From NCBI RefSeq assembly GCF_017744695.1, contig NZ_JAGIAS010000001.1:1331013-1395012 (forward strand): a DNA stretch of 64,000 bases, read 5' to 3'. Position 1 is the stretch's first letter. Every line of letters begins with the position of its first letter. Below, piece after piece: positions 34,007 to 43,166 of the stretch. The DNA comes from Dyadobacter sp. GTDB lineage: Bacteria > Bacteroidota > Bacteroidia > Cytophagales > Spirosomataceae. The position numbers were made by a program, and so were the translations under genes. Below the pieces are notes generated by a model. The model was not told where the DNA came from. It did not search any database and saw only the letters and a program-made list of their open reading frames with translations.

Positions 34007-35089
34007 ATGTCTCACGACCGATCCGACCATTTACTGCAATCGCTCCTCGGAAATCCTGCATTCAGATGTTGGGCGGAAGGCCGGTGTGCCGAATATAACG
34101 CGGTGTGGGAGAAATGGGCTGCGGAACATGAAGATGGCCAGGCTATCCTCCGCCAGGCTGTGGAGATCGTGCGGGCCGTACCCGTTCGCGACGAACATTT
34201 GACGGACGAATACATCCATCGCAAAGTCAGCGACGCGTTGCAAGCCGCAAAACGGCAGGAGCAGATGGAGAATAGCGAAAAAAAAGAATCGTTTTTCCCC
34301 GTGTTCCTCTCAGGATGGAACGTCGCGGCGAGCCTGCTGATCGTCGCCGGGCTGTGCTTCGCATTGTTCCGCATTTACCACCGCGATCATCCTGCACCGA
34401 AGATGGCACAAACAAACCAGCCCGCGAATGCATTAAAAGAAGTGGTCAATATGGAACGGCCGTTCAAATATGTGCAGCTTCCTGATGGCAGTTCCGTGGT
34501 GCTGCACCGAAACAGTACACTTAAATACCCTCAGACCTTCACGGGCAAAAAGCGGGAAGTGTACCTGACGGGAGAGGCGTTTTTTGAAGTCACGAAGGAC
34601 CCGGATCAGCCGTTTTTTGTATATGCGGGCGAATTGGTCGCCAAAGTGCATGGTACCAGTTTCAGCATCAAGGCCATTGCCGATGAAAAGGAGATTACCG
34701 TCGCCGTGAAAACCGGTAAGGTATCCGTGTTCAGTGAACGGGCTTCCCCTACTCTCCTGCTTACCTGCAACGAGCAAGCCACCTACGAGCGCGCACATGC
34801 AACGTTCGTGCGATCGGCGCTCAAAAGCTCTGTCCTACTGAATATCCCTATTGAAAATCAGGAATTTACTTATACTGAAACACCTGCCACGACGGTTTTT
34901 GACGCACTTGCAAAAGCTTACGGTGTGAACATTGCATTCGACCGGAACAGTCTGGCGCATTGCAGCATTACTGCGACGCTGGGCGACGAGCCGCTTGAAA
35001 ACAAGTTGAAATGGCTCTGTACCATCCTGGAAGCAAAATACACGATTACCGAAGACAGCATTACCATTACCGGAAACCCATGCAACTGA
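34007..35089 (+). CDS. FecR-type anti-sigma factor with DUF4974
   Basis: 360 residues. Cytosolic N-terminus (1-95), one membrane helix at about 101-121 (VAASLLIVAGLCFALFRIY), then a periplasmic FecR domain: FKYVQLPDGSSVVLHRNSTL, REVYLTGEAFFEVTKDPDQP, FFVYAGELVAKVHGTSFSIK. The C-terminal DUF4974 (about 285-358: PATTVFDALAKAYGVNIAFD) matches the STN-like fold that touches the transducer. It holds the ECF sigma in check until the SusC/STN receptor signals. It starts 77 bases after the sigma gene. Confidence 0.94.
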   Translation: MSHDRSDHLLQSLLGNPAFRCWAEGRCAEYNAVWEKWAAEHEDGQAILRQAVEIVRAVPVRDEHLTDEYIHRKVSDALQAAKRQEQMENSEKKESFFPVFLSGWNVAASLLIVAGLCFALFRIYHRDHPAPKMAQTNQPANALKEVVNMERPFKYVQLPDGSSVVLHRNSTLKYPQTFTGKKREVYLTGEAFFEVTKDPDQPFFVYAGELVAKVHGTSFSIKAIADEKEITVAVKTGKVSVFSERASPTLLLTCNEQATYERAHATFVRSALKSSVLLNIPIENQEFTYTETPATTVFDALAKAYGVNIAFDRNSLAHCSITATLGDEPLENKLKWLCTILEAKYTITEDSITITGNPCN

Positions 35090-35132
35090 TTATTCACTTC
35101 AAAACCCGACTATTTGGATAAAAACAACAAAA

Positions 35133-35161
35133 GGTGAACGATGCTACCAACATCATTCACC
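35133..35161. other. Stem-loop between fecR and susC
   Basis: GGTGAACGATG and CATCATTCACC can pair over 11 bases with one mismatch across a 7-base loop. No T-run follows, so it is not a classical terminator; it may dampen read-through or stabilise the 5' part of the susC transcript. Confidence 0.5.
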
Positions 35162-35278
35162 CGAATGCAAATCCCCTCTTTCTGTGCTGGCGCTAAGAAG
35201 GTCCCCCGAATGGAAATTCGAGAAGGGACACGGGAATTATTTTGCCGATTTTTTTAAACCTACAAAACAGACAAAAGT

Positions 35279-38200
35279 ATGAAAAAAACCTTTTACCGGC
35301 AGAGTTACCTGCTCAAAATTATGAGAATCAGCCTCATACAATTGTTCATCATCATCGGGTTCTCCGGGTTCGCCGTGGCGTTCGACGGCTACGGGCAGGA
35401 GGTACTCAACCGTCGTCTGACGATCAACATCCGGGAGCAGAAAATCGGTGCGGCCCTCGAACAGATCGGCAAGCTGTCCGGCGTGCATTTTATGTACAGC
35501 CCCGAGCTCATCCGCTCGCAGCGCAAGGTCACATTCAGCGCCCGTGAGGAGAAGCTGGAAGCTATTCTAGATAGCTTTCTGACTCCTTTGCAGGTTTCCT
35601 ACGAAGTTTCGGGTAAGCAGATTTTGCTGAAAAGGGCTGCATCCAAGCCTGTCATCAATCTGCCGGAAGGAGCAGGAACGTCCGTCAAAACGATCCAGCC
35701 CATCGATTTTCAGATTAAGGGTACCGTAAAAGACGCGACCGGCGGCACCATTCCCGGTGCCACGATCGTCCTCAAAGGCAGCTCGTCGGTAGGGACCACC
35801 ACCGATGCCGATGGCGGATTTTCACTCAATGTTCCCGATGGCAGCACCACGCTGGTGGTTTCGTCTATCGGCTTCCTGAGCCAGGAGATCGACATTACCA
35901 ATAAAACCATGGTGGAAGTGACGCTTCAATCCGATATCAAGTCGTTGAGCGAAGTGGTGGTGACGGGTTATTCGTCCCAATCCAAGCGCGATATTACCGG
36001 CGCGGTTTCGACCGTTGACGCTACCGAACTGACCAAAGTAGCTGCCCCGAACGTGGCACAGCAATTACAGGGACGTGTGGCTGGCGTAACCGTTACTTCC
36101 AACAACACACCCGGCGGTGAAGCGACGGTCCGTATCCGGGGTTTTGGTACGATCAATAACAACGACCCGCTGTACGTCATCGACGGTGTGCCTACGAAAG
36201 GTGGTCTGAACAGCATTAACCCGAACAACATCGAGTCGATGCAGGTATTGAAAGACGCTTCTTCCGCTTCCATTTACGGCTCTCGCGCTGCCAACGGGGT
36301 GATTATCATTACGACCAAGAAGGGAAAAGTAGGCGCTCCTAGATTTACATTCAATTCCCGCGCAGGGTTTCAGACAGGCAAAGTGGACCTTGGCCTGATT
36401 AAAGACCCACAGCAATTCGGCGACCTTCTCTGGACACAGCGGAAAAATGCGGGCGTGCTTACAAACGGTAATCCTTCGCACCAACAATACGGCAACGGCC
36501 CTACTGCAGTGGTACCCGACTACATTCTGGCAGGTTCCAACTATGGCCTTTTTGAGGGAGACCCCAAAACAGACCCGTCGCTTTACAACTACAACCGTAC
36601 CGGATTTTACCAGATCGTGAAAGCCAACAAGGAAGGTACCGACTGGCACAAGGAAATCCTCCGCCCGGCGGCCATCCAGGAATATAATATCGGCGCAAAC
36701 GGTGGTACCGAAAATGGACGCTATGCCATTGCGCTCAACTATTTCAAACAGGATGGTGTATTGATTCACACCTCATTTGACCGCTATTCAATCCGCTCAA
36801 ATACCGAGTTTACTTTCAAAAAACGCATTCGCCTTGGAGAGAACCTGGAATTGAGCTACACCGAAAACAAAGGCTACTACAATGCGAACGGTACCGCGAG
36901 CTCGACCAACAACCAGGACGGCAACCCGATCGGGAACGGCTACCGCATTCCTTCGATCATTCCGGTGTACGACATTATGGGCAACTTCGCGGCTACCCGC
37001 GCTGCCGGCCTCGGCCCTGCCACCAACCCGGTTGCGCAGTTATGGAGAAGCCGCAACAACCAGACCAATACGTTGCGCGCATTTGGCAATGCATACATCG
37101 AAGTGGACATCCTGAAAGACCTTACCGCCAAATCGAGCATCGGTATCGACTTCATTAATGCCAACCGCGTGAGTTATACCCTGCTTGACCTCGAAGAAGC
37201 CGAAATCGAAGCAGCCAACGCGATGACCAATGGCAATGCCTATGACGTCAACTGGACCTGGTCGAACACTTTGAACTATACCAAAAACCTCGGTACTTCC
37301 CACAAAGTTAGCGTGCTGGCGGGTACAGAAGCTATTAAAGGTACCGGCCGCGACTTCTCGGGAACGCGCACGACCTTCTTCTCGGAAGACCCGCTTTATA
37401 TGTACCTCAACTCAGGAACCGCAGGCATTGCCAACACCGGCGCAGGTTACGAGTGGGCGTTATTCTCGATTTTCGGGAAAGTAAACTACGCGTTCAAGGA
37501 CCGCTACCTGCTGGAAGCGACCGTACGCCGCGATGGTTCTTCGCGCTTTGGGCAAAACAACCGCTATGGCACGTTCCCGGCATTCAGCGCAGGATGGCGC
37601 CTGTCGGAAGAGACTTTTATGAAAAGCATTCCCTGGCTGGATGATCTGAAACTCCGCGCAGGCTGGGGACAAACCGGTAACCAGGAGATTGGAAACTACA
37701 ATGGTTTCAGCACCTACCGTTCGAGCCTGAGCCAGTCGTCGTACGCGATTGACGGGTCGAACAATGCCGTACAACCAGGCTTCGACACCGAGGCATTCGG
37801 TAACCAGAATGCGAAATGGGAAACCACCACGCAGACCAACGTGGGTATCGATGCTACCTTTCTGAAAGGGATGTTCGGCCTGAACCTCGATTTGTACAAC
37901 CGTACCACTTCCGATATGCTCTACCAGGTTGCGTTGCCGGCAACGCAAGGTGTCGCGACCATTCCTTTCGTCAATGTGGGTGAAATGAACAACAAGGGTA
38001 TCGACCTCGGCATCGACTTCCATAACAAGGCATTGAATGGCGATCTCACCTACTCTGTAGGCGTCAATTTCTCGACCTACAAAAACGAGGTCAAAAAACT
38101 GAACAACAGCGCTACCGCCGTGCTCCTTGGGCCTGCGATCCGCAGTTACACCTGGACGCGCTCGGTGGCGGGCATGCCGCTCTATTCATTCTATGGCTTG

Positions 38201-38857
38201 CAAATCGACGGCATTTACCAGAACCAGGGTGAAGTGGACAACGGTCCGAAATATCCCGGCTATGCTGCTGTGGGTAAATACAAATACCACGATACCGACG
38301 GTGACGGCACCATTACCGACAACGACCGCAAGTTCCTGGGTAATCCACATCCGGACTTCACCTATGGTATTAACCTGAATGTAGGTTACAAGAATTTCGA
38401 CCTTTCCGCATTCTTCCAGGGTGTGAAAGGCAACCAGATCATCAACATGGTGAAACGCTGGGTGGATTTCAACAACCAGGCGGGTAACCGCAGCCTCCGC
38501 ATGCTCAACGATTCATGGACGCCTCAGAACCCGGATGCGGTATTGCCGATCCTCGATGCGAACGACAGCCGCAGCCAACAGCCTTCGAGTTACTTCATCG
38601 AGGACGGTTCCTACCTCCGCATGAAAAACCTGACGCTGGGTTACACGCTGCCTGCCGGGATGTTGTCCAAAATCGGTTTCGAGAGCGCACGCGTGTACTT
38701 ACAGGCACAAAATCTTTTCACGATCAGCAAATACAGCGGCATCGATCCGGAGGTGACCTCGGTAGGCTCTACACCTGGTAGCACGGTCCTCGGTGTGGAT
38801 CAGGGGAATTATCCCAATTCGAAGATGTACCAGATCGGTATCAACTTCGGATTCTAG
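35279..38857 (+). CDS. SusC/RagA TonB-dependent receptor with N-terminal STN domain
   Basis: 1192 residues, outer membrane. Leader about 1-40 (IMRISLIQLFIIIGFSGFAV). STN signalling domain at about 45-115 (LTINIREQKIGAALEQIGKL, VHFMYSPELI), carboxypeptidase-like beta-sandwich at 145-225 (GTVKDATGGTIPGATIVLKG), plug at about 230-350 (SEVVVTGYSSQSKRDITGAV, NDPLYVIDGVPTKGG, ASIYGSRAANGVIIITTKKG), then the barrel, ending in an aromatic (FGF). It imports glycan fragments captured with SusD. The STN domain ties it to the FecR/sigma pair upstream. The substrate cannot be read. Confidence 0.96.
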   Translation: MKKTFYRQSYLLKIMRISLIQLFIIIGFSGFAVAFDGYGQEVLNRRLTINIREQKIGAALEQIGKLSGVHFMYSPELIRSQRKVTFSAREEKLEAILDSFLTPLQVSYEVSGKQILLKRAASKPVINLPEGAGTSVKTIQPIDFQIKGTVKDATGGTIPGATIVLKGSSSVGTTTDADGGFSLNVPDGSTTLVVSSIGFLSQEIDITNKTMVEVTLQSDIKSLSEVVVTGYSSQSKRDITGAVSTVDATELTKVAAPNVAQQLQGRVAGVTVTSNNTPGGEATVRIRGFGTINNNDPLYVIDGVPTKGGLNSINPNNIESMQVLKDASSASIYGSRAANGVIIITTKKGKVGAPRFTFNSRAGFQTGKVDLGLIKDPQQFGDLLWTQRKNAGVLTNGNPSHQQYGNGPTAVVPDYILAGSNYGLFEGDPKTDPSLYNYNRTGFYQIVKANKEGTDWHKEILRPAAIQEYNIGANGGTENGRYAIALNYFKQDGVLIHTSFDRYSIRSNTEFTFKKRIRLGENLELSYTENKGYYNANGTASSTNNQDGNPIGNGYRIPSIIPVYDIMGNFAATRAAGLGPATNPVAQLWRSRNNQTNTLRAFGNAYIEVDILKDLTAKSSIGIDFINANRVSYTLLDLEEAEIEAANAMTNGNAYDVNWTWSNTLNYTKNLGTSHKVSVLAGTEAIKGTGRDFSGTRTTFFSEDPLYMYLNSGTAGIANTGAGYEWALFSIFGKVNYAFKDRYLLEATVRRDGSSRFGQNNRYGTFPAFSAGWRLSEETFMKSIPWLDDLKLRAGWGQTGNQEIGNYNGFSTYRSSLSQSSYAIDGSNNAVQPGFDTEAFGNQNAKWETTTQTNVGIDATFLKGMFGLNLDLYNRTTSDMLYQVALPATQGVATIPFVNVGEMNNKGIDLGIDFHNKALNGDLTYSVGVNFSTYKNEVKKLNNSATAVLLGPAIRSYTWTRSVAGMPLYSFYGLQIDGIYQNQGEVDNGPKYPGYAAVGKYKYHDTDGDGTITDNDRKFLGNPHPDFTYGINLNVGYKNFDLSAFFQGVKGNQIINMVKRWVDFNNQAGNRSLRMLNDSWTPQNPDAVLPILDANDSRSQQPSSYFIEDGSYLRMKNLTLGYTLPAGMLSKIGFESARVYLQAQNLFTISKYSGIDPEVTSVGSTPGSTVLGVDQGNYPNSKMYQIGINFGF

Positions 38858-38904
38858 TTTGGTTTAATCAAAATCTTTAACACGGCATCATTCTCATTAT
38901 CAAT

Positions 38905-40569
38905 ATGAAAAAGAGCGTATTAGCATTAACTGCAATGGTCTGCGTGGGCGTACTCACCTCCTGCGGGGACAGTTTTCTCGAAACCACGCCGCTCGGCGTG
39001 GGCAACGAGGCCATGCTTGCGAATAAAACCGGGGTCAATGCGGTATTGATCGGCGCATACAGTTTGCTCGACGGCGTCGGATCCGGACCGGTCAATACAT
39101 CGTCGGTCAGCAACTGGATTTACGGTTCCATCGCCTCCGACGACGCGTATAAAGGCAGCGACGTAGGCGATCAGGCGCAGATCACGACCATCGAACGTTA
39201 CATTGCCCAGGCCGACATCGGCGCCTATAACGACAAATGGGTGGCCGTTTACGACGGCGTTTCGCGCTCCAACAACGTGATCAACCTCATTGCCAAGGCT
39301 ACGGATATGACTGCCGCCGAAAAAGCGCAGGCCCTCGGCGAAGCCCGCTTCCTGCGTGCCTGGTATCATTTCGAGGCGAAAAAACTCTGGAACATGGTGC
39401 CTTACGTAGATGAGACGGTCACCGACTACATCAACCTGCCCAACGACAAGGATATCTGGCCGAACATCGAGGCCGATATTCAGTTCGCGATCGACAACGT
39501 ATCGGCAACCAAAGCACAGGTGGGCCGCGCAAGCAAATGGACCGCGAAAGCATTCCTGGCCAAAGTACATATGTATCAGCAGGATTACCTCGCTGCCAAA
39601 CCTTTGCTCGACGACGTGATCAACAATGGCCCGTTCTCGCTCGTCAACAGCTTTCACGACAACTTCCGTATTACCACGGAAAACAATTCGGAATCCATTT
39701 TCGAAGTGCAAATGTCCGTTGCTGACGGCGGCGCGGGCCAAAACGGAAGCTGGGGAGATAACTACAACTTCCCTTACGGCTCGGCACCCGGCGGTTGCTG
39801 CGGGTTCTTCCAACCCACTCAAAACCTCGTAAATGCATTCAAGACCGACGCCAGCGGGCTGCCATTGCTGGATACATTCAATGATGCGGATGTAAAGAAT
39901 GACGAGGGACTTTCTTCCACCGATGCATTCACGCCTTACGAGGGCACGCTGGATCCGCGCCTGGACTGGACCGTGGGTCGTCGCGGGCTGCCGTTCCTGA
40001 ACTGGGGCGTTCACCCGGGTAAAAACTGGATCCGCGATCAGAGCTTCGGCGGGCCTTATACTTTCAAGAAGTTCTTTGCTTACAGTGGTGAAAATGCCGG
40101 CGCCGAGTCGCCCCGCGCCAATGCGAACAACTACCGCGCCATTCGCCTGGCCGACATCCTGCTGATGCGCGCCGAAGTGGCCGCGGAAGACAATGACCTC
40201 GCCACCGCATTGAAACTCGTGAACCAGGTACGTACCCGTGCAGCCAACGTGGTGGTACTCGATGCTGCGAACAAGCCCGCCGCCAACTACCTGGTGAAAC
40301 CCTATCCGGCATTCGCGAACCAGGAATACGCGCGGAAGGCCGTGCGTTTCGAACGTCGTCTCGAACTCGCTATGGAAGGCCACCGCCATTTCGACCTCGT
40401 GCGCTGGGGCAATGCGGATGTGGTGTTGAATGCCTATCTGACCAAGGAAAGCAAGAAACGTACTTACCTCGCCGGCGCCACTTTCGTGAAGGGTAAAAGC
40501 GAGTATTTCCCCATCCCTCAGGCACAGATAGATATCATGGGTGCAAACGTTTTGAAGCAAAATCCATAA
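38905..40569 (+). CDS. SusD/RagB outer-membrane glycan-binding lipoprotein
   Basis: 554 residues. Lipobox LTSCGDS with Cys20. SusD features: helical TPR-like segments (NNVINLIAKATDMTAAEKAQ, GEARFLRAWYHFEAKKLWNM), RASKWTAKAFLAKVHMYQQD, and the C-terminal RFERRLELAMEGHRHFDLVR, then YFPIPQAQIDI. It lids the SusC barrel and binds the incoming glycan on the cell surface. It follows SusC by 47 bases, one transcript with the TIM-barrel gene. A 560-codon open frame lies antisense to it and is a coding shadow. Confidence 0.95.
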   Translation: MKKSVLALTAMVCVGVLTSCGDSFLETTPLGVGNEAMLANKTGVNAVLIGAYSLLDGVGSGPVNTSSVSNWIYGSIASDDAYKGSDVGDQAQITTIERYIAQADIGAYNDKWVAVYDGVSRSNNVINLIAKATDMTAAEKAQALGEARFLRAWYHFEAKKLWNMVPYVDETVTDYINLPNDKDIWPNIEADIQFAIDNVSATKAQVGRASKWTAKAFLAKVHMYQQDYLAAKPLLDDVINNGPFSLVNSFHDNFRITTENNSESIFEVQMSVADGGAGQNGSWGDNYNFPYGSAPGGCCGFFQPTQNLVNAFKTDASGLPLLDTFNDADVKNDEGLSSTDAFTPYEGTLDPRLDWTVGRRGLPFLNWGVHPGKNWIRDQSFGGPYTFKKFFAYSGENAGAESPRANANNYRAIRLADILLMRAEVAAEDNDLATALKLVNQVRTRAANVVVLDAANKPAANYLVKPYPAFANQEYARKAVRFERRLELAMEGHRHFDLVRWGNADVVLNAYLTKESKKRTYLAGATFVKGKSEYFPIPQAQIDIMGANVLKQNP

Positions 40570-40611
40570 AAGTGACAATTTTTTAATATTATTATCCAAA
40601 ATTATCACTCA

Positions 40612-41562
40612 ATGGTACCTCACGAACAGGATAATACTTCACGGCGCGATTGGCTTAAAACCATCGCACTCGGCGGCGCGGCGGCTATGACCAGCCACGT
40701 CGCACAGGCCGAAACAGCTTCTTCTCCGGCCGCACGCAGGATCCCTATTGCCGTCTCGACCTACTCCTACTGGCACTTCCAGGAGCAGAAGTACCCGATC
40801 GACAAGGTGATCGAGGACGCTGCCCGGCTGGGCTTCGACGGCGTGGAGATCCTGCACCGGCAAATGGATAACGAGACAGTTCCGTACATGAACAAGCTGA
40901 AAAGGCTTGCATTCGACAACGGCTTGTCGCTTCCGCTTCTCTCTATCCATCAGAGCTTTGTGCAGCCTAAGCCGGAAGATCGAAAAAAGGACATTGAACA
41001 TACCCTAAAATGTATTAACCTTGCGACCCAAATGGGCATTCCGGCGATCCGGATGAACACGGGAAGCTGGCGGACGGTGAAGCGCGATGCCAACTATTAC
41101 AAGGATGGCAAAGAGCCGCCGATCCAGGGTTTCACGGATCAGGACGCCATCAAATGGTGTATCGAATCCATGCAGGAATGTCTGGTGGCTGCCGAGAAAG
41201 CGGGGATTGTACTCGCGATCGAAAACCACTGGGGGCTGTCGTCGAACATCGATTACCTGCTTGAAATATACAAGCCGCTGGCGTCGTCGCCGGCAATGGG
41301 GATGAATGTCGACACGGGGAATTTTGTAGGCGATCCCTACCCGCAGTTCGAACGCCTGGCGCCCTACGCGACGATCGTTCAGGCCAAGACATATTACGGC
41401 GGCGGGCATTATTACGACCTCGACCTGGATTACAAACGGATCGCGGGCATTTTGAGAAAAGCGAATTTCAAAGGTTACGTATCGCTGGAAATGGAAGGAA
41501 AAGAAGACCCGGCCACCGCGGTACCTAAAAGCCTGAAAGTATTAAGAGAGGCGCTGAGTTAG
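40612..41562 (+). CDS. Tat-exported sugar phosphate isomerase/epimerase-type TIM barrel
   Basis: 316 residues. The start has a twin-arginine leader ([19 protein letters not shown]). AP-endonuclease-2/xylose-isomerase-like barrel: [50 protein letters not shown] and [14 protein letters not shown] carry the Glu, His, Asp and Glu expected for the metal site. Relatives act as sugar isomerases, epimerases or hydroxypyruvate isomerase-like enzymes; Tat-exported versions appear in Bacteroidetes keto-sugar pathways. It ends at a terminator, closing locus 1. Confidence 0.9.
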   Translation: MVPHEQDNTSRRDWLKTIALGGAAAMTSHVAQAETASSPAARRIPIAVSTYSYWHFQEQKYPIDKVIEDAARLGFDGVEILHRQMDNETVPYMNKLKRLAFDNGLSLPLLSIHQSFVQPKPEDRKKDIEHTLKCINLATQMGIPAIRMNTGSWRTVKRDANYYKDGKEPPIQGFTDQDAIKWCIESMQECLVAAEKAGIVLAIENHWGLSSNIDYLLEIYKPLASSPAMGMNVDTGNFVGDPYPQFERLAPYATIVQAKTYYGGGHYYDLDLDYKRIAGILRKANFKGYVSLEMEGKEDPATAVPKSLKVLREALS

Positions 41563-41600
41563 CCTTTTCAAGATTTTCATAATTATATTCTGTAGTTAAT

Positions 41601-41629
41601 AAAGTGCTGCTTCTCTGGGGTTGCACTTT
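41601..41629 (+). terminator. Rho-independent terminator closing utilisation locus 1
   Basis: AAAGTGC pairs with GCACTTT across a 15-base loop, followed by a T-rich run (TTTCTTTTT). It lies between the convergent TIM-barrel and lacI genes. Confidence 0.75.
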
Positions 41630-41659
41630 TTCTTTTTAATGCCACGAAGGCACTAAACA

Positions 41660-42826
41660 TTACCTGCACCGACGCGAAGACCCTCTCACAACCAGTTCCG
41701 TACTCAATACCCGCTTCTCATTGACAATAATCTCCTCCGCATCGACCAGCTGTAAAATCCACTCTGCCGTGGTACGCCCGATCAGGTTCGTCGGCTGACG
41801 CACGGTGGTGAGGCCGGGGCCGATGTAGGCGGATTCCGCATTATCACTGAAACCTACTACTCCGAGTTCATCCGGTATAGAAATACCTTTTTCCATGGCC
41901 ATCAGCATGATTTCGATGGCGGAAGAATCGTTGACGGCGAAGATCGCGTCGGGACGGTCCGCGAGGTCGAGGAGGTACTGGCCGTAAATGCGGGCTTTCT
42001 GCTGGGTGAGCATGCCCTGGATGATCAGCCGGTCCTGAATGGGTTTACCATACTTCTCCATCGCCGCCCTGTAACCCCTCAAACGCTCCTGACTCACCTG
42101 CAACGTGAGCGGCCCGCCAAGATGGGCAATGCGCTCGTAGCCATTCAAAATCAAATGCTCCACCGCTTTGAACGACGCCTCGAAGTCGTTTACAACTACT
42201 TTTGGTACATCAATCTGGTCGCAGACGCGGTTGAACTGGATGAGCGGAATACCGCGCTTGGCGAACAGGCTGAGGTGATCGAAGTTGTTGGTCTCTTGCG
42301 TGAGCGAAATGAGCAGACCATCGATCCTGTTCGCCAGCATCGCCTTTGTGTTCGATATCTCGACCTGGTAGGATTCATTACTTTGCATGATCGTCAGGTT
42401 ATAACCAGCCTCGGTCAGGACCTCGTGTGCGCCGATGATCACATTGGGAAAAAACTGGTTCTGAAATTCCGGAACGATCATTCCAATTGTGTTCGTCCTG
42501 CTTTTCACCAGATTGTAAGCCAGCTGGTTGGGCTGGTAATCGAGTTGGGCTGCCTTGTCGAGCACAGCCTGGCGCGTCTCCGGGCTGATGTCCGCGTGCC
42601 CGTGTAATGCGCGCGAAACCGTAGAGTTGGACACCCCAAGCGATTTCGCAATATCGATGATCGTGGTCTGATGCCGCTTACGCTTCACGAGCGATGCTAT
42701 CGAGTCGTCCTTTTCCGCATGGGTGAAATAGTAGTTGCACCATTTGCACAGGTACCGTTGCTTTCCTCTCACATAGCCTGCTTTCATGATACCATCCACC
42801 TGCGCACACTTCACACATTGAATCAT
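41660..42826 (-). CDS. LacI-family regulator with N-terminal IS1 InsA-type zinc ribbon
   Basis: 388 residues. Residues 1-36 are a four-cysteine zinc ribbon, Cys4-x2-Cys7 and Cys27-x2-Cys30, with DGIMKAGYVRGKQRYLCKWC; this order matches the InsA zinc ribbon of IS1 transposases. The LacI helix-turn-helix starts near 53 (TTIIDIAKSLGVSNSTVSRA) and the hinge is YQPNQLAYNLVKSRT. The periplasmic-binding-protein-like ligand domain runs 113-385 (NTIGMIVPEFQNQFFP, ISIPDELGVVGFSDN, TTVRQPTNLIGRTTAEWIL). Likely represses susC/susD of locus 2 through the palindrome at 42937. The ribbon may add DNA contacts. The ligand is unknown. Confidence 0.94.
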   Translation of the reverse strand: MIQCVKCAQVDGIMKAGYVRGKQRYLCKWCNYYFTHAEKDDSIASLVKRKRHQTTIIDIAKSLGVSNSTVSRALHGHADISPETRQAVLDKAAQLDYQPNQLAYNLVKSRTNTIGMIVPEFQNQFFPNVIIGAHEVLTEAGYNLTIMQSNESYQVEISNTKAMLANRIDGLLISLTQETNNFDHLSLFAKRGIPLIQFNRVCDQIDVPKVVVNDFEASFKAVEHLILNGYERIAHLGGPLTLQVSQERLRGYRAAMEKYGKPIQDRLIIQGMLTQQKARIYGQYLLDLADRPDAIFAVNDSSAIEIMLMAMEKGISIPDELGVVGFSDNAESAYIGPGLTTVRQPTNLIGRTTAEWILQLVDAEEIIVNEKRVLSTELVVRGSSRRCR

Positions 42827-42894
42827 AAACCTTGTACTTTTTAAATAATACCTCTTTCAAATCCTCCCACTCCTCCCGGATTCACGCCGTTCTA

Positions 42895-42902
42895 CAAAAA
42901 TA
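42895..42902 (-). promoter_or_regulatory. Candidate -7 box of the lacI-type gene
   Basis: The minus strand reads TATTTTTG, a full TAnnTTTG match, 69 bases before the ATG at 42826. The operator at 42937-42968 lies over and beyond its -33 region, so the regulator may also control itself. Confidence 0.45.
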
Positions 42903-42936
42903 TAAAAATCTCCTATTAATCATCAGCAAAACCATA

Positions 42937-42968
42937 TATCGGTATCGTTTCCGCAAACGTTACCGATA
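42937..42968. promoter_or_regulatory. Putative LacI-family operator (32-bp palindrome)
   Basis: The half site TATCGGTA opens and TACCGATA closes a 32-base palindrome with GTTTCCGCAAAC at the centre; 28 of 32 positions are symmetric and the exact centre is CG, the mark of LacI-family operators. It lies between the divergent lacI-type and susC genes. Just downstream, TACTTTTTG (42967-42975) resembles a -7 box for susC with one extra T, so binding would block it. Apart from this site and the lacI-type box, nothing else is seen in the 340-base gap. Confidence 0.75.
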
Positions 42969-43166
42969 CTTTTTGTTCAATTCCCGGAAATTCATGCGCT
43001 AAACCCACATGTGTATCGCCTCTGTATGCAGCTATATTTAGGTAAAAACCGCCATCCAGCCCGGTTATTCAAAAGTATAGTGAGCCTTCGCCAAGGCCGT
43101 TTCAACGCGAAAAAATTGCACTATTTCAATTTTATCATTTTTGATCAAACCCTAATTTTTAACTAC

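Noticed and set aside
38926-40608. 560-codon open frame on the minus strand opposite susD of locus 1
   Set aside because: The plus strand is a full SusD with lipobox and family motifs. The antisense frame has no recognisable domain and arises because the sense gene avoids codons whose complement is a stop in that phase.
41660-42826. Zinc ribbon of the LacI-type gene as a leftover IS1 insertion
   Set aside because: The ribbon is in frame with the LacI domain and no InsB part, terminal inverted repeats or target duplication is visible.
43011-43166. Longer start for the second SusC
   Set aside because: The 52 extra residues are not leader-like, whereas the ATG at 43167 gives a normal signal peptide.
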